The notes under the pieces were generated by a model. It saw only the letters and a list, made by a program, of their open reading frames with translations, had not been told where the DNA came from and searched no databases. A stretch of DNA of 34,099 bases from Nitrososphaerales archaeon (GTDB lineage: Archaea > Thermoproteota > Nitrososphaeria > Nitrososphaerales > Gagatemarchaeaceae): NCBI GenBank assembly GCA_030038365.1, contig JASHPA010000071.1, positions 1-34,099 on the forward strand. The letters are read 5' to 3'. Position 1 is the stretch's first letter. Each line of letters starts with the position of its first letter. A program made the position numbers and the translations under genes. Below are positions 1 through 7,663 of this stretch, piece by piece.

Positions 1-916
1 GTATCTCCACCATCCGCGACTTGAATATCTCCACGTACTGCTCCCTCACCGTGTACTCCGCCACCTGGACGCACTCCGCCACCTCCCTCTGCGAGAAGAC
101 TTTCCTCCTCTGCTCGATGCCCGAGAGGGCGACCTCGGCCGCGTAGACCGCCGTCGCGGCGACGGCGCGCGGGTTGTGCCCTCCCCTCGAGGGTCCATCG
201 ATTTGCTCCAGCGCTGCCTTGGCAGCCTCGTGCAACCTGTTGGTGTAACCCGCGGGCATCCCGCCGCTCTTTATCAGCGCCCTCGGGAGGCGCGCCAGGA
301 CCGCTCCGAGGTACTCCTCCGCCTTCCTCGGCCTCGTCCTCACCGGAGAGTCTATCGAGATTTGGATGATGATGGACGCCTTCACACGGTAGCCAAGGTT
401 CCTGTGAGCATCCATCACGTCCCTGACGCCCGCGCTCGTCACGCCGAGCCTCTTGCAGGCGTTGATTATCGAGAACGCGGAGACCGACGCGATCGTCACC
501 TCGCCCCTCTGCCTCCTGATGTCCATCACCTCGCGCGCTATGTTAACCGACTCCGCCACGACGCTCCTTGGAAGAGCAAGCTTCTCGCAGACGCGCTCCA
601 CGAGCTTGGCGCAGTTGTAGAGCGCAGTCCCATCCTTGTAAGCGAAGTCCGAGATGGTCTTCAGATACTTGAACGTCGAGGTGGATTTGGCGAACCCGGA
701 AGAGAAACGCTCCTCGAACCCGTAATCCACCGGCCCCAGGTAACTCCCGAGGGAGTGGTTCGTATAGTCGATCGCCTGCGGCGTCCTGCTCTCCGCCGTC
801 TCGATGACCTCCTTGGACGCCACCATGCCGCAAGAGGAGCAGACGAGCTCCTCACCGACGTCGACCATCCTTCCCGGGCACTGAGCGCATCCGTCCTCGC
901 GTGAAGATGTGAGCAT
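1..916 (-). CDS. tfb: Transcription initiation factor IIB (TFB), 3' end cut by window edge
   Basis: Recruits RNA polymerase to TBP-bound promoters. The frame is open from an ATG at 916 to the window edge (305 codons seen, C-terminus missing). An N-terminal zinc ribbon is visible (CAQC near residue 10 and CSSC near residue 27), followed by a linker and two helical repeats typical of the TFB/TFIIB cyclin folds (about residues 95-190 and 195-305, with NIAREVMDIRRQRGE and NPRAVAATAVYAAEVALSG). The ribbon is short and the linker (B-reader/linker region) lacks any stretch I recognise as canonical, so this may be one of several TFB paralogues. A weak TATA-like GGATTAGCGG (minus strand, about 950-940) lies about 26 bases before the ATG. 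The long plus-strand frame over the same DNA is a GC-rich shadow. The family assignment is firm; the paralogue status is inference. Confidence 0.9.
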   Translation of the reverse strand, partial: MLTSSREDGCAQCPGRMVDVGEELVCSSCGMVASKEVIETAESRTPQAIDYTNHSLGSYLGPVDYGFEERFSSGFAKSTSTFKYLKTISDFAYKDGTALYNCAKLVERVCEKLALPRSVVAESVNIAREVMDIRRQRGEVTIASVSAFSIINACKRLGVTSAGVRDVMDAHRNLGYRVKASIIIQISIDSPVRTRPRKAEEYLGAVLARLPRALIKSGGMPAGYTNRLHEAAKAALEQIDGPSRGGHNPRAVAATAVYAAEVALSGIEQRRKVFSQREVAECVQVAEYTVREQYVEIFKSRMVEI

Positions 917-1047
917 GGTCGGACTGCGCTATGGCACCGCTAATCCCCTGGTCCCGACACCACCGGTGCATTCACGGACACCGGGAAGGGCCGGCCGCCG
1001 TCCCGACGGCGTGGAGGGGGAAGGGCTGGCTGAAACTGTCCCGAACC

Positions 1048-1056
1048 GTTAAAAAT
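1048..1056 (+). promoter_or_regulatory. TATA-like box of the deoxyhypusine synthase gene
   Basis: GTTAAAAAT stands out in GC-rich DNA. Its centre is about 37 bases before the TTG start at 1089, which predicts a very short 5' leader. Just upstream, GCCGTC-CC-GACGGC (997-1010) is a perfect inverted repeat of unknown role. Confidence 0.5.
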
Positions 1057-1088
1057 CTCGCAGAAGGGGGAACCCAGAGGACGCGGGC

Positions 1089-2039
1089 TTGAAACTCGAG
1101 AAGGTCGTCGACATGCGCCTCAGGCCGTCGACGCAGGTGGTCAGGCTGGTCGATGAGATGCACGCCGCCGGAGGTTTCATGGCCAAGGACCTCGCCGAGG
1201 TGGCCCGCATATACTCAGACATGCTCTCCGACGCGTCGTGCACCAGGTTCCTCTCCTTCCCTGCGGCACCCATGGCCACCGGCCTGCGGGGGGTTGTTGT
1301 CGACATGGTGAAGGAAGGGATGGTCGACGTCATCATCACCACCTGCGGCACTCTCGACCACGACCTGGCTCGCTCCTGGGGAGCCTACTACCAGGGGAGC
1401 TTCAATCTCGACGACGCGAAGGTACAGAGAATGGGCTATCACAGGCTCGGCAATATCCTCGTCCCGCTCGACGACTATGGGCCGACCATAGAGAGAAAGC
1501 TTCAGCCATGGCTGGACCGTCTCTACGCAGAGGGGAAGACTAGCCTCAGCACGGAGGAGCTCTCCTCCGAGCTCGGTAAGCTGGTCAACAACAAGTGCAG
1601 TCTGCTCTACTGGGCTAGAGAGAAGAAGGTCCCGATATTCGTGCCTGGTCCCATGGACGGCGCCGTCGGCTCCCAAATCTGGCTCTTCGCCAACAAGCGT
1701 TCTGACTTTCGGGTCGACATCATCAAGGACGAAAAGCGCCTTTCCGACATTGTCTTTGAGTCGAAGAAGACGGGTGCCCTCGTGATAGGCGGCGGCATAA
1801 GCAAGCATCACACCATCTGGTGGAACATGTTCAAGGGCGGGCTCGACTACGCTGCCTATGTGACCACGGCGGTGGAGTACGACGGTTCACTCAGCGGCGC
1901 GCAGGTGAGGGAGGCGATCTCATGGGGTAAGGTGAAGGAGAAGGCGAAACAGACCACCCTCTACTCCGAGGCAACGATAGCTCTGCCTCTCATAGCAACC
2001 TACGCGTTCACCAGGAAGGGACAGAGGCAGGCAGTCTAG
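1089..2039 (+). CDS. dys: Deoxyhypusine synthase
   Basis: Transfers the aminobutyl group of spermidine to a lysine of translation factor aIF5A, the first step of hypusine formation. The 316-residue length fits archaeal family members. The NAD/spermidine-site signature GGGISKHH carries the catalytic lysine (K239), followed by the family C-terminus with EYDGSLSGA and EAISWGK. The TTG at 1089 is chosen because it sits just behind a TATA-like box; ATG 1113 is an alternative that would remove 8 residues. The gene is monocistronic by appearance: the next gene has its own TATA-like box. The aIF5A substrate gene is not in the window. Family assignment is firm. Confidence 0.93.
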   Translation: MKLEKVVDMRLRPSTQVVRLVDEMHAAGGFMAKDLAEVARIYSDMLSDASCTRFLSFPAAPMATGLRGVVVDMVKEGMVDVIITTCGTLDHDLARSWGAYYQGSFNLDDAKVQRMGYHRLGNILVPLDDYGPTIERKLQPWLDRLYAEGKTSLSTEELSSELGKLVNNKCSLLYWAREKKVPIFVPGPMDGAVGSQIWLFANKRSDFRVDIIKDEKRLSDIVFESKKTGALVIGGGISKHHTIWWNMFKGGLDYAAYVTTAVEYDGSLSGAQVREAISWGKVKEKAKQTTLYSEATIALPLIATYAFTRKGQRQAV

Positions 2040-2059
2040 TCAGATATCGCGCCCTTTAG

Positions 2060-2067
2060 CTTATAAC
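2060..2067 (+). promoter_or_regulatory. TATA-like box of the pyrophosphatase gene
   Basis: CTTATAAC within TTTAGCTTATAACTG lies about 45 bases before the TTG at 2109, so a leader of roughly 20 bases is expected. Confidence 0.45.
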
Positions 2068-2108
2068 TGCCTCCCAAATCCCCCGAGGGGCAAGGTAGAC
2101 TAACCGCG

Positions 2109-4265
2109 TTGGGTATTGACTATGGTCTGATCGCGGCCGGCGTTTCTGCGGTCGCACTTCTCTACGCCCTCGTCCTCTTCTTCGTCGTAAGGAGCAAGGA
2201 CCCGGGTACCCCGAAGATGACCGACATCGCCACGGCGGTCAGGGTCGGCGCGAACGCCTTCCTGAGAAGGGAGTACACCGTCATCGCGCCGGTAGCCGTG
2301 ATCATCGCCATCCTGATTTACGTCGGTATCGACATACCGCTCAAGACCGGAGGGGTGACCGCGGTGGGCTTCCTCGTCGGGTCGGCCCTCTCGGCGATGG
2401 CAGGCTACATCGGCATGGCAGCTACGGTAAGGACCAGCTCAAGGACCGCGCAGGCAGCAAGAAAGGGGCTGGGCCCCGCCCTGACAATGGCCTTCAGGGG
2501 CGGCGGCGTCATGGGCATGGCGGTGGTAGGCTTCGGCCTGCTGGGCGTTTCACTCTTCTACATCGCATACCAATCTGTGATAGTCTCGACCCCGGCCGTC
2601 ATCGCCGGGCTCGGTTTCGGCGCCTCGCTGATAGCGATGTTCATGAGGGTCTCCGGTGGAATCTACACAAAGGCAGCCGACGTGGGCGCGGACCTGGTCG
2701 GCAAGACCGAGGCAGGTATCCCGGAGGACGACCCGCGCAACCCGGCCGTAATCGCTGACAACGTCGGAGACAACGTCGGAGACTGCGCTGGTATGGGCGC
2801 CGACGTCTACGAGTCTTTCGTCGTCACATCGATAGCCGCTCTCATCCTGGCGGCTCTCATCACCTCGAAGGCCTCGACCTTCGGCTCGCTCGCTTCGCTG
2901 ATCTCGTCGAACCAGCTGCTTGTCTTCCCGCTGATGCTCGGTGCCGCCGGTATCGTCGGCTCGATCCTTGGCGGTCTCTACATCCGCAGCTCGATAAAGA
3001 AGAACCCGATGGGCGCCCTGAACATAGCCCTCATAATCTCGGCCGTGATAGCCATCACCATAGACGCTGCGATAACCACCAGCATCTTCGGCTCCAGCGA
3101 CCTCGGATACGGGTTCCTTGCCAGCGCCATCGTGGGCGTGATAGTCGTGGTGGTCATCGAGCAGGTCGCCGACTACTTCACCTCCTATGAGCACAAGCCG
3201 GTCCAGGACGTGTCTGCGGCAAGCCAGACCGGACCCGCCACCAATTTCCTGGCTGGTTTCTCCACCGGGCTCCAGAGCACGGCACCCTCCGCCCTCGTAC
3301 TGGTCCTGGCGATAGGCATCTCCTACTTCATCGGATACTACGCCTCGGGTCAGAACCTGCTCTTCGGGGTCTACAGCACTGCCGTGGCGACCATGGCGGA
3401 GCTCTCCCTAACAGGGGTCATCATGTCGATCGACTCCTTCGGGCCCATCACGGACAATGCCAACGGCATAGTCGAGATGGCGGGCCTCGAGGCCGGCGTC
3501 AGGGAAGTCACGGACGAACTCGATGCCGTCGGCAACACCACCAAGGCGACGACCAAGGCCTTCGCCGTGACGTCCGCCGCGCTTGCGGCCGTCGCGATAT
3601 TCTTCGCCTTCCAGAGCGAGGTAAACAACCAGATAGTGGGCAACCTGAGCCTGATGTCGAAGTATGGCCTCACCAGCGGCGAGAGCCTGACCTTCGCCCT
3701 CTCGGACCCGAGGGTCATCATCGGTCTCTTCATCGGCAGCCTACTGCCGTTCTACTTCTCCAGCTTCCTGATACAGGCCGTCGGAAGGGCGGCGATCAAG
3801 ATGGTCAACGAGGTGAGGCGTCAGTTCAGGGAGATTCCCGGGATCATGGAGGGGACGGCGAAGCCCGACTACGCCAAGTGCGTGGACATCAGCACGACCG
3901 CGGCCCTGAGGGAGTTGGCCAAGCCAGCCCTCCTGGCGATCGTGACCCCTCTCGTCGTCGGCTTCATCCTTGGCCCGGTAGCTCTTGGCGGCCTCCTGAT
4001 AGGCAGCGTGGTGACAGGCGTCTTCCTCGCGTTCATGATGACGAACGGAGGTGCTGCCTGGGACAACGCTAAGAAGTACATCGAGATGGGCAACTTCGGA
4101 GGCAAGAAGACCCCCGCGCACGCGGCGGCCGTGATGGGTGACACCGTAGGCGACCCGTTCAAGGACACCGCAGGTCCAGCCATCAACTCGCTGATCAAGG
4201 TGCTGAACACGATCTCGATCGTGTTCGTTTCGGCGATAGTCCTGCTTGCTCTCTTCGTCCACTAG
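2109..4265 (+). CDS. hppA: Membrane-bound proton-translocating pyrophosphatase, K+-independent type
   Basis: Couples hydrolysis of cytosolic pyrophosphate to proton pumping across the cell membrane. The 718 residues form about 16 membrane helices, the normal size. The pyrophosphate/Mg site is intact: YTKAADVGADLVGK, EDDPRNPAVIADNVGDNVGD and, near the C-terminus, DTVGDPFKDTAGP. GNTTKA (K479) has lysine where the K+-dependent subfamily has alanine. This is established as the marker of K+-independent, H+-pumping enzymes. The TTG start directly precedes a hydrophobic helix. The stop overlaps by 3 bases the end of the small zinc-ribbon frame on the other strand. The enzyme would recover energy from PPi made by, among others, the tRNA synthetases. 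Confidence 0.95.
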   Translation: MGIDYGLIAAGVSAVALLYALVLFFVVRSKDPGTPKMTDIATAVRVGANAFLRREYTVIAPVAVIIAILIYVGIDIPLKTGGVTAVGFLVGSALSAMAGYIGMAATVRTSSRTAQAARKGLGPALTMAFRGGGVMGMAVVGFGLLGVSLFYIAYQSVIVSTPAVIAGLGFGASLIAMFMRVSGGIYTKAADVGADLVGKTEAGIPEDDPRNPAVIADNVGDNVGDCAGMGADVYESFVVTSIAALILAALITSKASTFGSLASLISSNQLLVFPLMLGAAGIVGSILGGLYIRSSIKKNPMGALNIALIISAVIAITIDAAITTSIFGSSDLGYGFLASAIVGVIVVVVIEQVADYFTSYEHKPVQDVSAASQTGPATNFLAGFSTGLQSTAPSALVLVLAIGISYFIGYYASGQNLLFGVYSTAVATMAELSLTGVIMSIDSFGPITDNANGIVEMAGLEAGVREVTDELDAVGNTTKATTKAFAVTSAALAAVAIFFAFQSEVNNQIVGNLSLMSKYGLTSGESLTFALSDPRVIIGLFIGSLLPFYFSSFLIQAVGRAAIKMVNEVRRQFREIPGIMEGTAKPDYAKCVDISTTAALRELAKPALLAIVTPLVVGFILGPVALGGLLIGSVVTGVFLAFMMTNGGAAWDNAKKYIEMGNFGGKKTPAHAAAVMGDTVGDPFKDTAGPAINSLIKVLNTISIVFVSAIVLLALFVH

Positions 4266-4405
4266 GACACGATTCGGACCTCGGTCACGCCGCAGGAAGG
4301 ACACCTGAGGGTAATCTTGGGCTGATTACCCTCGCGTTTCATTGTCGTCCCGCAGCACGGGCAGACGACCTCTTCCTGAGACAGCAGGCCGACACCAGAT
4401 GGAAG
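4262..4405 (-). CDS. Small zinc-ribbon frame lying in frame behind the amber stop of ridA
   Basis: Minus-strand frame of 47 codons that begins directly after the TAG of ridA and ends in TAG. It encodes EEVVCPCCGTTMKR, then LRCPSCG: two CxxC pairs 19 residues apart, the layout of a rubredoxin-like zinc ribbon. No ATG, GTG or TTG precedes the first Cys pair. Candidate starts are tandem CTG codons at 4387-4382, six codons before EEVVCPCCG. Alternatives are amber read-through giving a RidA-zinc ribbon fusion, or a gene that lost its start. The only ATG lies inside the ribbon and would remove half the ligands. That the frame encodes a real zinc ribbon is likely; how it is translated is unknown. 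Confidence 0.5.
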   Translation of the reverse strand, partial: LPSGVGLLSQEEVVCPCCGTTMKREGNQPKITLRCPSCGVTEVRIVS

Positions 4406-4783
4406 CTAGCCCTGGACTGCGATTGCATCGACTTCGATGAGGAAATCCTCGCGGGTGAAGCCGACCACGACGGTGCTGCGCACCGGCTTGTGGTTGGGGA
4501 AATAGGTCGAGTAGACCTGGTTCATCTCCTTGCCGTGGTTCATGTCTTTCAGGTAGACCGTGACTTTTACCGTCTTCTCCAGGCTGCTGCCGCTCGCCTG
4601 CAGGATGGCCTTCATGTTATCGAGCGCCTGCTTTGCCTGTTCCACTATCCCCCCGCCCACCAGCTGTCCGCTCTTCGGGTCGACGCCGACTGAGCCGCAT
4701 ACGAAAACGAACCCGTTCGCGATGATGCCCTGGGAATAGGGCCCGAGCGGCTTGGGCGCGTCGGGGGTTTCTATGACTTTCAT
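4406..4783 (-). CDS. ridA: RidA/YjgF family enamine-imine deaminase
   Basis: Hydrolyses reactive enamine/imine intermediates made by PLP enzymes (2-aminoacrylate detoxification in characterised members). The 125-residue length is typical of a RidA monomer of the trimer. Family signatures seen: the N-terminal PLGPYSQG, FVCGSVGVDP, the central KVTVYLKDM, and the C-terminal PVRSTVVV followed by FLIEVDAIA. The arginine that binds the substrate carboxylate is present in PVRST. The frame stays open upstream to 5164, but ATG 4783 matches the family N-terminus and lies about 30 bases behind a TATA-like TAAAGATAAT. The gene ends in TAG followed in frame by a zinc-ribbon sequence. Confidence 0.92.
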   Translation of the reverse strand: MKVIETPDAPKPLGPYSQGIIANGFVFVCGSVGVDPKSGQLVGGGIVEQAKQALDNMKAILQASGSSLEKTVKVTVYLKDMNHGKEMNQVYSTYFPNHKPVRSTVVVGFTREDFLIEVDAIAVQG

Positions 4784-4807
4784 GAGGGCGCCACTGGTCA
4801 CGGAGGC

Positions 4808-4818
4808 TATTATCTTTA
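4808..4818 (-). promoter_or_regulatory. TATA-like box of ridA
   Basis: TAAAGATAAT on the minus strand, centred about 30 bases before ATG 4783, predicts leaderless or nearly leaderless transcription. Confidence 0.45.
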
Positions 4819-4836
4819 CGGCGTCTGCATCACAAC

Positions 4837-4847
4837 CCTTAAGATTG
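4837..4847 (+). promoter_or_regulatory. TATA-like box of the propeller-protein gene
   Basis: CCCTTAAGATT centred about 29 bases before the TTG at 4871. Together with the ridA box it forms a compact divergent promoter region. Confidence 0.45.
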
Positions 4848-4870
4848 AACGGAAGGCCGTCGGCTGGGAA

Positions 4871-5956
4871 TTGATCAAGCTCCCGCGCAAGGTCATCATA
4901 GCGATGGCGGTGGCACTGGTGATACTCGTGGGGGCCAACTTCTATCTTGACTACAGCACGGTGAGCAGTACCGGGCCATGGGTCTCGACGACCGCCTATC
5001 CCCTGCAGACCGGAGGAGTTGCCGGGGTGCTGGGACAGTCGTGCGTGGCTTCGTCGGGCACCGTCTATTGCATCGGGGGTGAGGACGCCAACAGCGCGCC
5101 CCATGACTCCGTCTACTACGCGCCCATCTCGTCCTCCGGCATAGGCAACTGGACGCTCGACCAATACTCCTACCCGAAGAACGTCATGTTCACCTCCTGC
5201 CTCGCGAGCTCCGGATACGTGTACTGTGTAGGAGGGACGGATGAGGCCACAGGGAACGACACGACATCGACATACTTCGCCCCCGTCCTTAGCGATGGCC
5301 TAGGGAACTGGACGGCCACATCGCCGTATCCGATAGCCGTGGACAGCGAGTCGTGCGTCCCTGCCTCTGGATACGTCTTCTGCATGGGTGGGGAGAACGA
5401 GACCTCCGGGCTCAGTTCCTCCGCTACGGATACCGCTTCCGTCTGGTACGCGACGCTCTCCTCGTCTGGTATCGGGACGTGGTCACGGACCACGGCGTAC
5501 CCATCGGGGACCTTTTTCCCTGACTGCGTAGGATTGGGAGGATACATCTATTGCGTCGGGGGCGAAGACCTGTCGAGCGACGTTCTCTCCTCCGCATACT
5601 TCGCGTCGGTGTCTCCGGAGGGTCTGGGGCCGTGGACGGCCACCAGCTCCTACCCGATACAGGACACGGCCCAGTCATGCTCCGTGGCTGGGACAGTCAT
5701 CTACTGTGTCGGAGGCCTCACCACGGGCGGGAACCCCGCCAACGAGGTCTACTATGCTGGGCTCACGCCCTCGGGCATAGGTGGCTGGCAAACGGGCGGA
5801 AGCTACCCTCAGTCACTCTCCACCAGCTGTGTGTCCTCCTCCACCTACGTCTACTGCGTGGGGGGATACGTCCCCGGCTCAGGACCCGTTGCTGACTGCT
5901 ATTTCGTGCCCGTGGAATCCAGCTCTATCTCGAGTTCCACTTCAGGTTCAGGCTGA
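4871..5956 (+). CDS. Membrane-anchored extracellular Kelch-like six-repeat propeller protein with paired cysteines
   Basis: Function unknown. An N-terminal basic stretch plus one hydrophobic helix (about residues 6-26) looks like a signal anchor. The rest is six repeats of about 50-60 residues. Each starts with a Cys and has a second Cys about ten residues on, in the pattern C-x8-Y-C-x-G-G (CVASSGTVYCIGG, CLASSGYVYCVGG, CVPASGYVFCMGG and so on). The first five continue into a Y-x-A-x-x-x-x-x-G-I/L-G-x-W strand. This is Kelch-like in rhythm (GG plus a spaced aromatic and W), so a six-bladed beta-propeller outside the cell is inferred, with a disulfide possible in each blade. The tail is Ser-rich. 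TTG 4871 fits the promoter spacing. The last 9 bases overlap the 3' end of the convergent coiled-coil gene. Confidence 0.7.
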   Translation: MIKLPRKVIIAMAVALVILVGANFYLDYSTVSSTGPWVSTTAYPLQTGGVAGVLGQSCVASSGTVYCIGGEDANSAPHDSVYYAPISSSGIGNWTLDQYSYPKNVMFTSCLASSGYVYCVGGTDEATGNDTTSTYFAPVLSDGLGNWTATSPYPIAVDSESCVPASGYVFCMGGENETSGLSSSATDTASVWYATLSSSGIGTWSRTTAYPSGTFFPDCVGLGGYIYCVGGEDLSSDVLSSAYFASVSPEGLGPWTATSSYPIQDTAQSCSVAGTVIYCVGGLTTGGNPANEVYYAGLTPSGIGGWQTGGSYPQSLSTSCVSSSTYVYCVGGYVPGSGPVADCYFVPVESSSISSSTSGSG

Positions 5957-6823
5957 AGCCTCGGAGCCTGTCTCGAACTTCAGTTCGGATATGATTTTCC
6001 GCAGCTCCTCCGATGCTTTTTCCCTTTCTTCGGCCAGTTGCATCTTCGCCTCCCGCAGCGCATCGAGCTCCTTGGCCTTCTTCTCGAGAGCTTCCATCCT
6101 TGTCCGCAGGTCTGCGTAGATGCCTCCGGGCGCGTCCTTCGTTCCCTCTATCGACCTGCGCACAGCCTGGAGTTTAGCGGCCTCCTCCTCGAGCATCTTG
6201 AGCCCTGCCTCCAAATCCCTCACCTTCATCTCGACATATTCAGTAGACGGGCCGGACCTGCCCACGAGCTTAGAGAAGAACGAGACCCTGCTCCTCTCCT
6301 CTTGGAGCTTCTGGAGATTCCTCTTCTCTTCGCCCAGCTCCAGGCTCTTGCCGGTCCTCTCCCCGCCTATAGCGCTCAGCCGCGAAGAAATCCTCTCGGT
6401 CTCCTCCTTCAGCTTGGCGTTGATCTCCTCTTCTTCCTTCCTTAGCGCGTCTAGGTCTCTCTCGATCTGGGAGACGTCTCCCACGCTGGCGAACTCTGAC
6501 TCGACCTCCCTCCTCTTGGCTCTGAACGCTTCAGTCAGCGAGCCATCTCCGGCCTTCTCTTCGAAGTCATCGAGCAGCACCTTTAGACCCTTGGTCCAGC
6601 TCTTCAGATTGTAACCGCCGGCCTCACTAGAGAGCTTCTGGTGGCCCAGGTGCTCCAGCGAGTCGAGAACCCTCTTCCTCATCTCTTCTTTCGTCGCCTC
6701 CTCGGCGACGACGGCCGAGTGCTTCCTTGGCCCGTGCAACTCACTCTTTGCCCTTCTGACCTTTTTCTTGGGCACGCTCCTGCCGCCTGAACGGGAGGTC
6801 CGCGAGCGGTTGCTTACACTCAA
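5948..6823 (-). CDS. Coiled-coil protein of unknown function
   Basis: 291 residues, not recognised. A basic, Ser/Arg-rich head (residues 1-35, e.g. SVPKKKVRRAK) is followed by a small probably globular part (about 45-85, RKRVLDSLEHLGHQKLSS and NLKSWTKGLKVLLDDFEEK). A long Glu/Lys-rich heptad region runs to the end (about 90-285). No membrane helix or signal is seen. The basic head could bind nucleic acid or membrane; this is inference. It lacks the N-terminal beta-barrel expected of CdvA, so I do not call it CdvA. TTG 6823 sits about 35 bases behind a TATA-like TGCTTAAATC (minus, 6864-6855). Convergent with the propeller gene, overlapping by 9 bases. Confidence 0.75.
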   Translation of the reverse strand: MSVSNRSRTSRSGGRSVPKKKVRRAKSELHGPRKHSAVVAEEATKEEMRKRVLDSLEHLGHQKLSSEAGGYNLKSWTKGLKVLLDDFEEKAGDGSLTEAFRAKRREVESEFASVGDVSQIERDLDALRKEEEEINAKLKEETERISSRLSAIGGERTGKSLELGEEKRNLQKLQEERSRVSFFSKLVGRSGPSTEYVEMKVRDLEAGLKMLEEEAAKLQAVRRSIEGTKDAPGGIYADLRTRMEALEKKAKELDALREAKMQLAEEREKASEELRKIISELKFETGSEASA

Positions 6824-6927
6824 GATAGCGCTACGTTGGGTTCTGACACACTCGATTTAAGCATCTATCATCCCGCCATACCTCGAGGGACAATCATCGA
6901 TGTCCGCTTCTCGAAGAAATCAATAGA

Positions 6928-7322
6928 ATGCGTTGGTGCCTTGGCCGTGCCGGCGACGGCATCACAATCTTCGCGCTGGCCCTAGCTTCGACGAGCGCGT
7001 CCTCGGTCTCGCTTAGTTCTGCGGTGCTCGAACTCCCGAAGGAGCCTTACTACGTCAAATGGAGGTGCAGATCTAATCGATGCAGTAATGGAGCATCTGG
7101 ACGCACTTGGAGTCCATGCGACGGGTCCCCATTTTGACTAAAGGCGATAAGGTCATCATCAAGGGAATGGTGCCGCATAGAAACCTCGACCAGTACTACA
7201 TCCATGTCGCGACGGATTCGTTCGCCGATCTTAGAGAAAGGGTTGGATTCTCTATCGGAAGAAAATCCGAACGGCTTCTATCGGCAACAGAAGCCGGTAC
7301 AAAGAGCCAAGTCCCGGAATAG
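6928..7322 (+). pseudogene. Possible decayed LAGLIDADG-type homing endonuclease remnant
   Basis: The 500 bases between the coiled-coil gene and tRNA-Cys hold no convincing intact gene. The 3' part, in frame 7140-7322, reads KVIIKGMVPHRN, then DQYYIHVATDSFADLRERVGFSIGRK split over adjacent segments. This resembles the C-terminal half of archaeal LAGLIDADG endonucleases (beta strand, helix, then VGFSxxRK). Another frame just upstream (7065-7136) reads GADLIDAVMEHLDALGVHATG and ends in TAA, so a frameshift would be needed to join them. A short intact 71-codon frame (7107-7322) also exists. Position next to a tRNA gene fits a former mobile element. Identification is by eye and weak. Confidence 0.3.
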
Positions 7323-7348
7323 CCGCATTCGGGTTCTAAAGTGGGACG

Positions 7349-7420
7349 AGGCGGGAGAGGGAGTTGAACCCTCTTGAATGCGCTCTGCAGGCGCACGCGT
7401 AGCCGGTCCGCCATCCCGCC
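7349..7420 (-). tRNA. tRNA-Cys (anticodon GCA)
   Basis: The minus strand folds as a full cloverleaf. Acceptor stem GGCGGGA pairs with TCCCGCC. The D arm is GCG...CGC. The anticodon stem TGCGC/GCGCA encloses loop CTGCAGA with anticodon GCA. The T arm GAGGG-TTCAACT-CCCTC is intact and the discriminator is T, as expected for tRNA-Cys. No intron and no encoded CCA. A TATA-like box about 28 bases upstream (7443-7453) could drive it. Confidence 0.95.
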
Positions 7421-7442
7421 GCGATAGCGCCATCTTTCGCGA

Positions 7443-7453
7443 GCCTAAATATG
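7443..7453. promoter_or_regulatory. TATA-like element placed for both tRNA-Cys and the small downstream ORF
   Basis: CCTAAATATGC reads as a TATA-like box on both strands. Its centre (about 7448) is 28 bases before the tRNA 5' end (7420, minus strand) and 26 bases before ATG 7474 (plus strand). Both spacings match archaeal TATA-to-start distances. Confidence 0.45.
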
Positions 7454-7473
7454 CCTTAGCGGCCATGAGCCGC

Positions 7474-7626
7474 ATGGCCGGACTTCTCACCGATGAACAG
7501 CTCGTCCGCGAACTTCGCGTGCTCTACGCGAACAGGCCGCTTCAGTTCAGCAAGCTCATCCAGAAATACTACAAGGGCGAGCGCGCGAAACAGATCATCG
7601 ACACGCTGAAGACTTGGCCTGCTTGA
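7474..7626 (+). CDS. Small helical protein of unknown function (50 aa)
   Basis: Encodes a 50-residue acidic/basic protein with helix-forming stretches (TDEQLVRELRVLYAN, FSKLIQKYYKGERAKQIIDTL). It resembles a small helix-turn-helix unit but is not recognised. ATG 7474 is preferred over ATG 7465 because it lies 26 bases from the centre of the TATA-like box, suggesting a leaderless mRNA. Codon use is GC-rich at third positions like neighbouring genes, which supports coding. The gene stops 75 bases before the oxidase operon, which has its own promoter, so a functional link is not implied. Confidence 0.55.
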   Translation: MAGLLTDEQLVRELRVLYANRPLQFSKLIQKYYKGERAKQIIDTLKTWPA

Positions 7627-7663
7627 ACCAGCAGCAAAGTCACTTCGTAGCAATCGCAAACAA

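Noticed and set aside
176-904. 242-codon plus-strand frame opposite tfb
   Set aside because: The opposite strand encodes an unmistakable TFB with zinc ribbon and two cyclin-like repeats; the plus frame is an Arg/Pro-rich GC shadow.
4406-4408. Genome-wide recoding of TAG (for example as pyrrolysine)
   Set aside because: Several clearly complete genes here end in TAG at the expected family length (DHS, hppA, cdvC, sucD), so TAG works as a stop; only local read-through remains possible.
4784-5164. N-terminal extension of RidA by about 127 residues
   Set aside because: It would run through the divergent promoter and the start of the propeller gene; the RidA family starts at ATG 4783 and a TATA-like box sits at the right distance.
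5948-6823. Coiled-coil protein as the missing CdvA
   Set aside because: CdvA has an N-terminal PRC-type beta-barrel before its coiled coil; this protein has a basic disordered head and no such domain that I can see, and is 18 kb from the cdv cluster.
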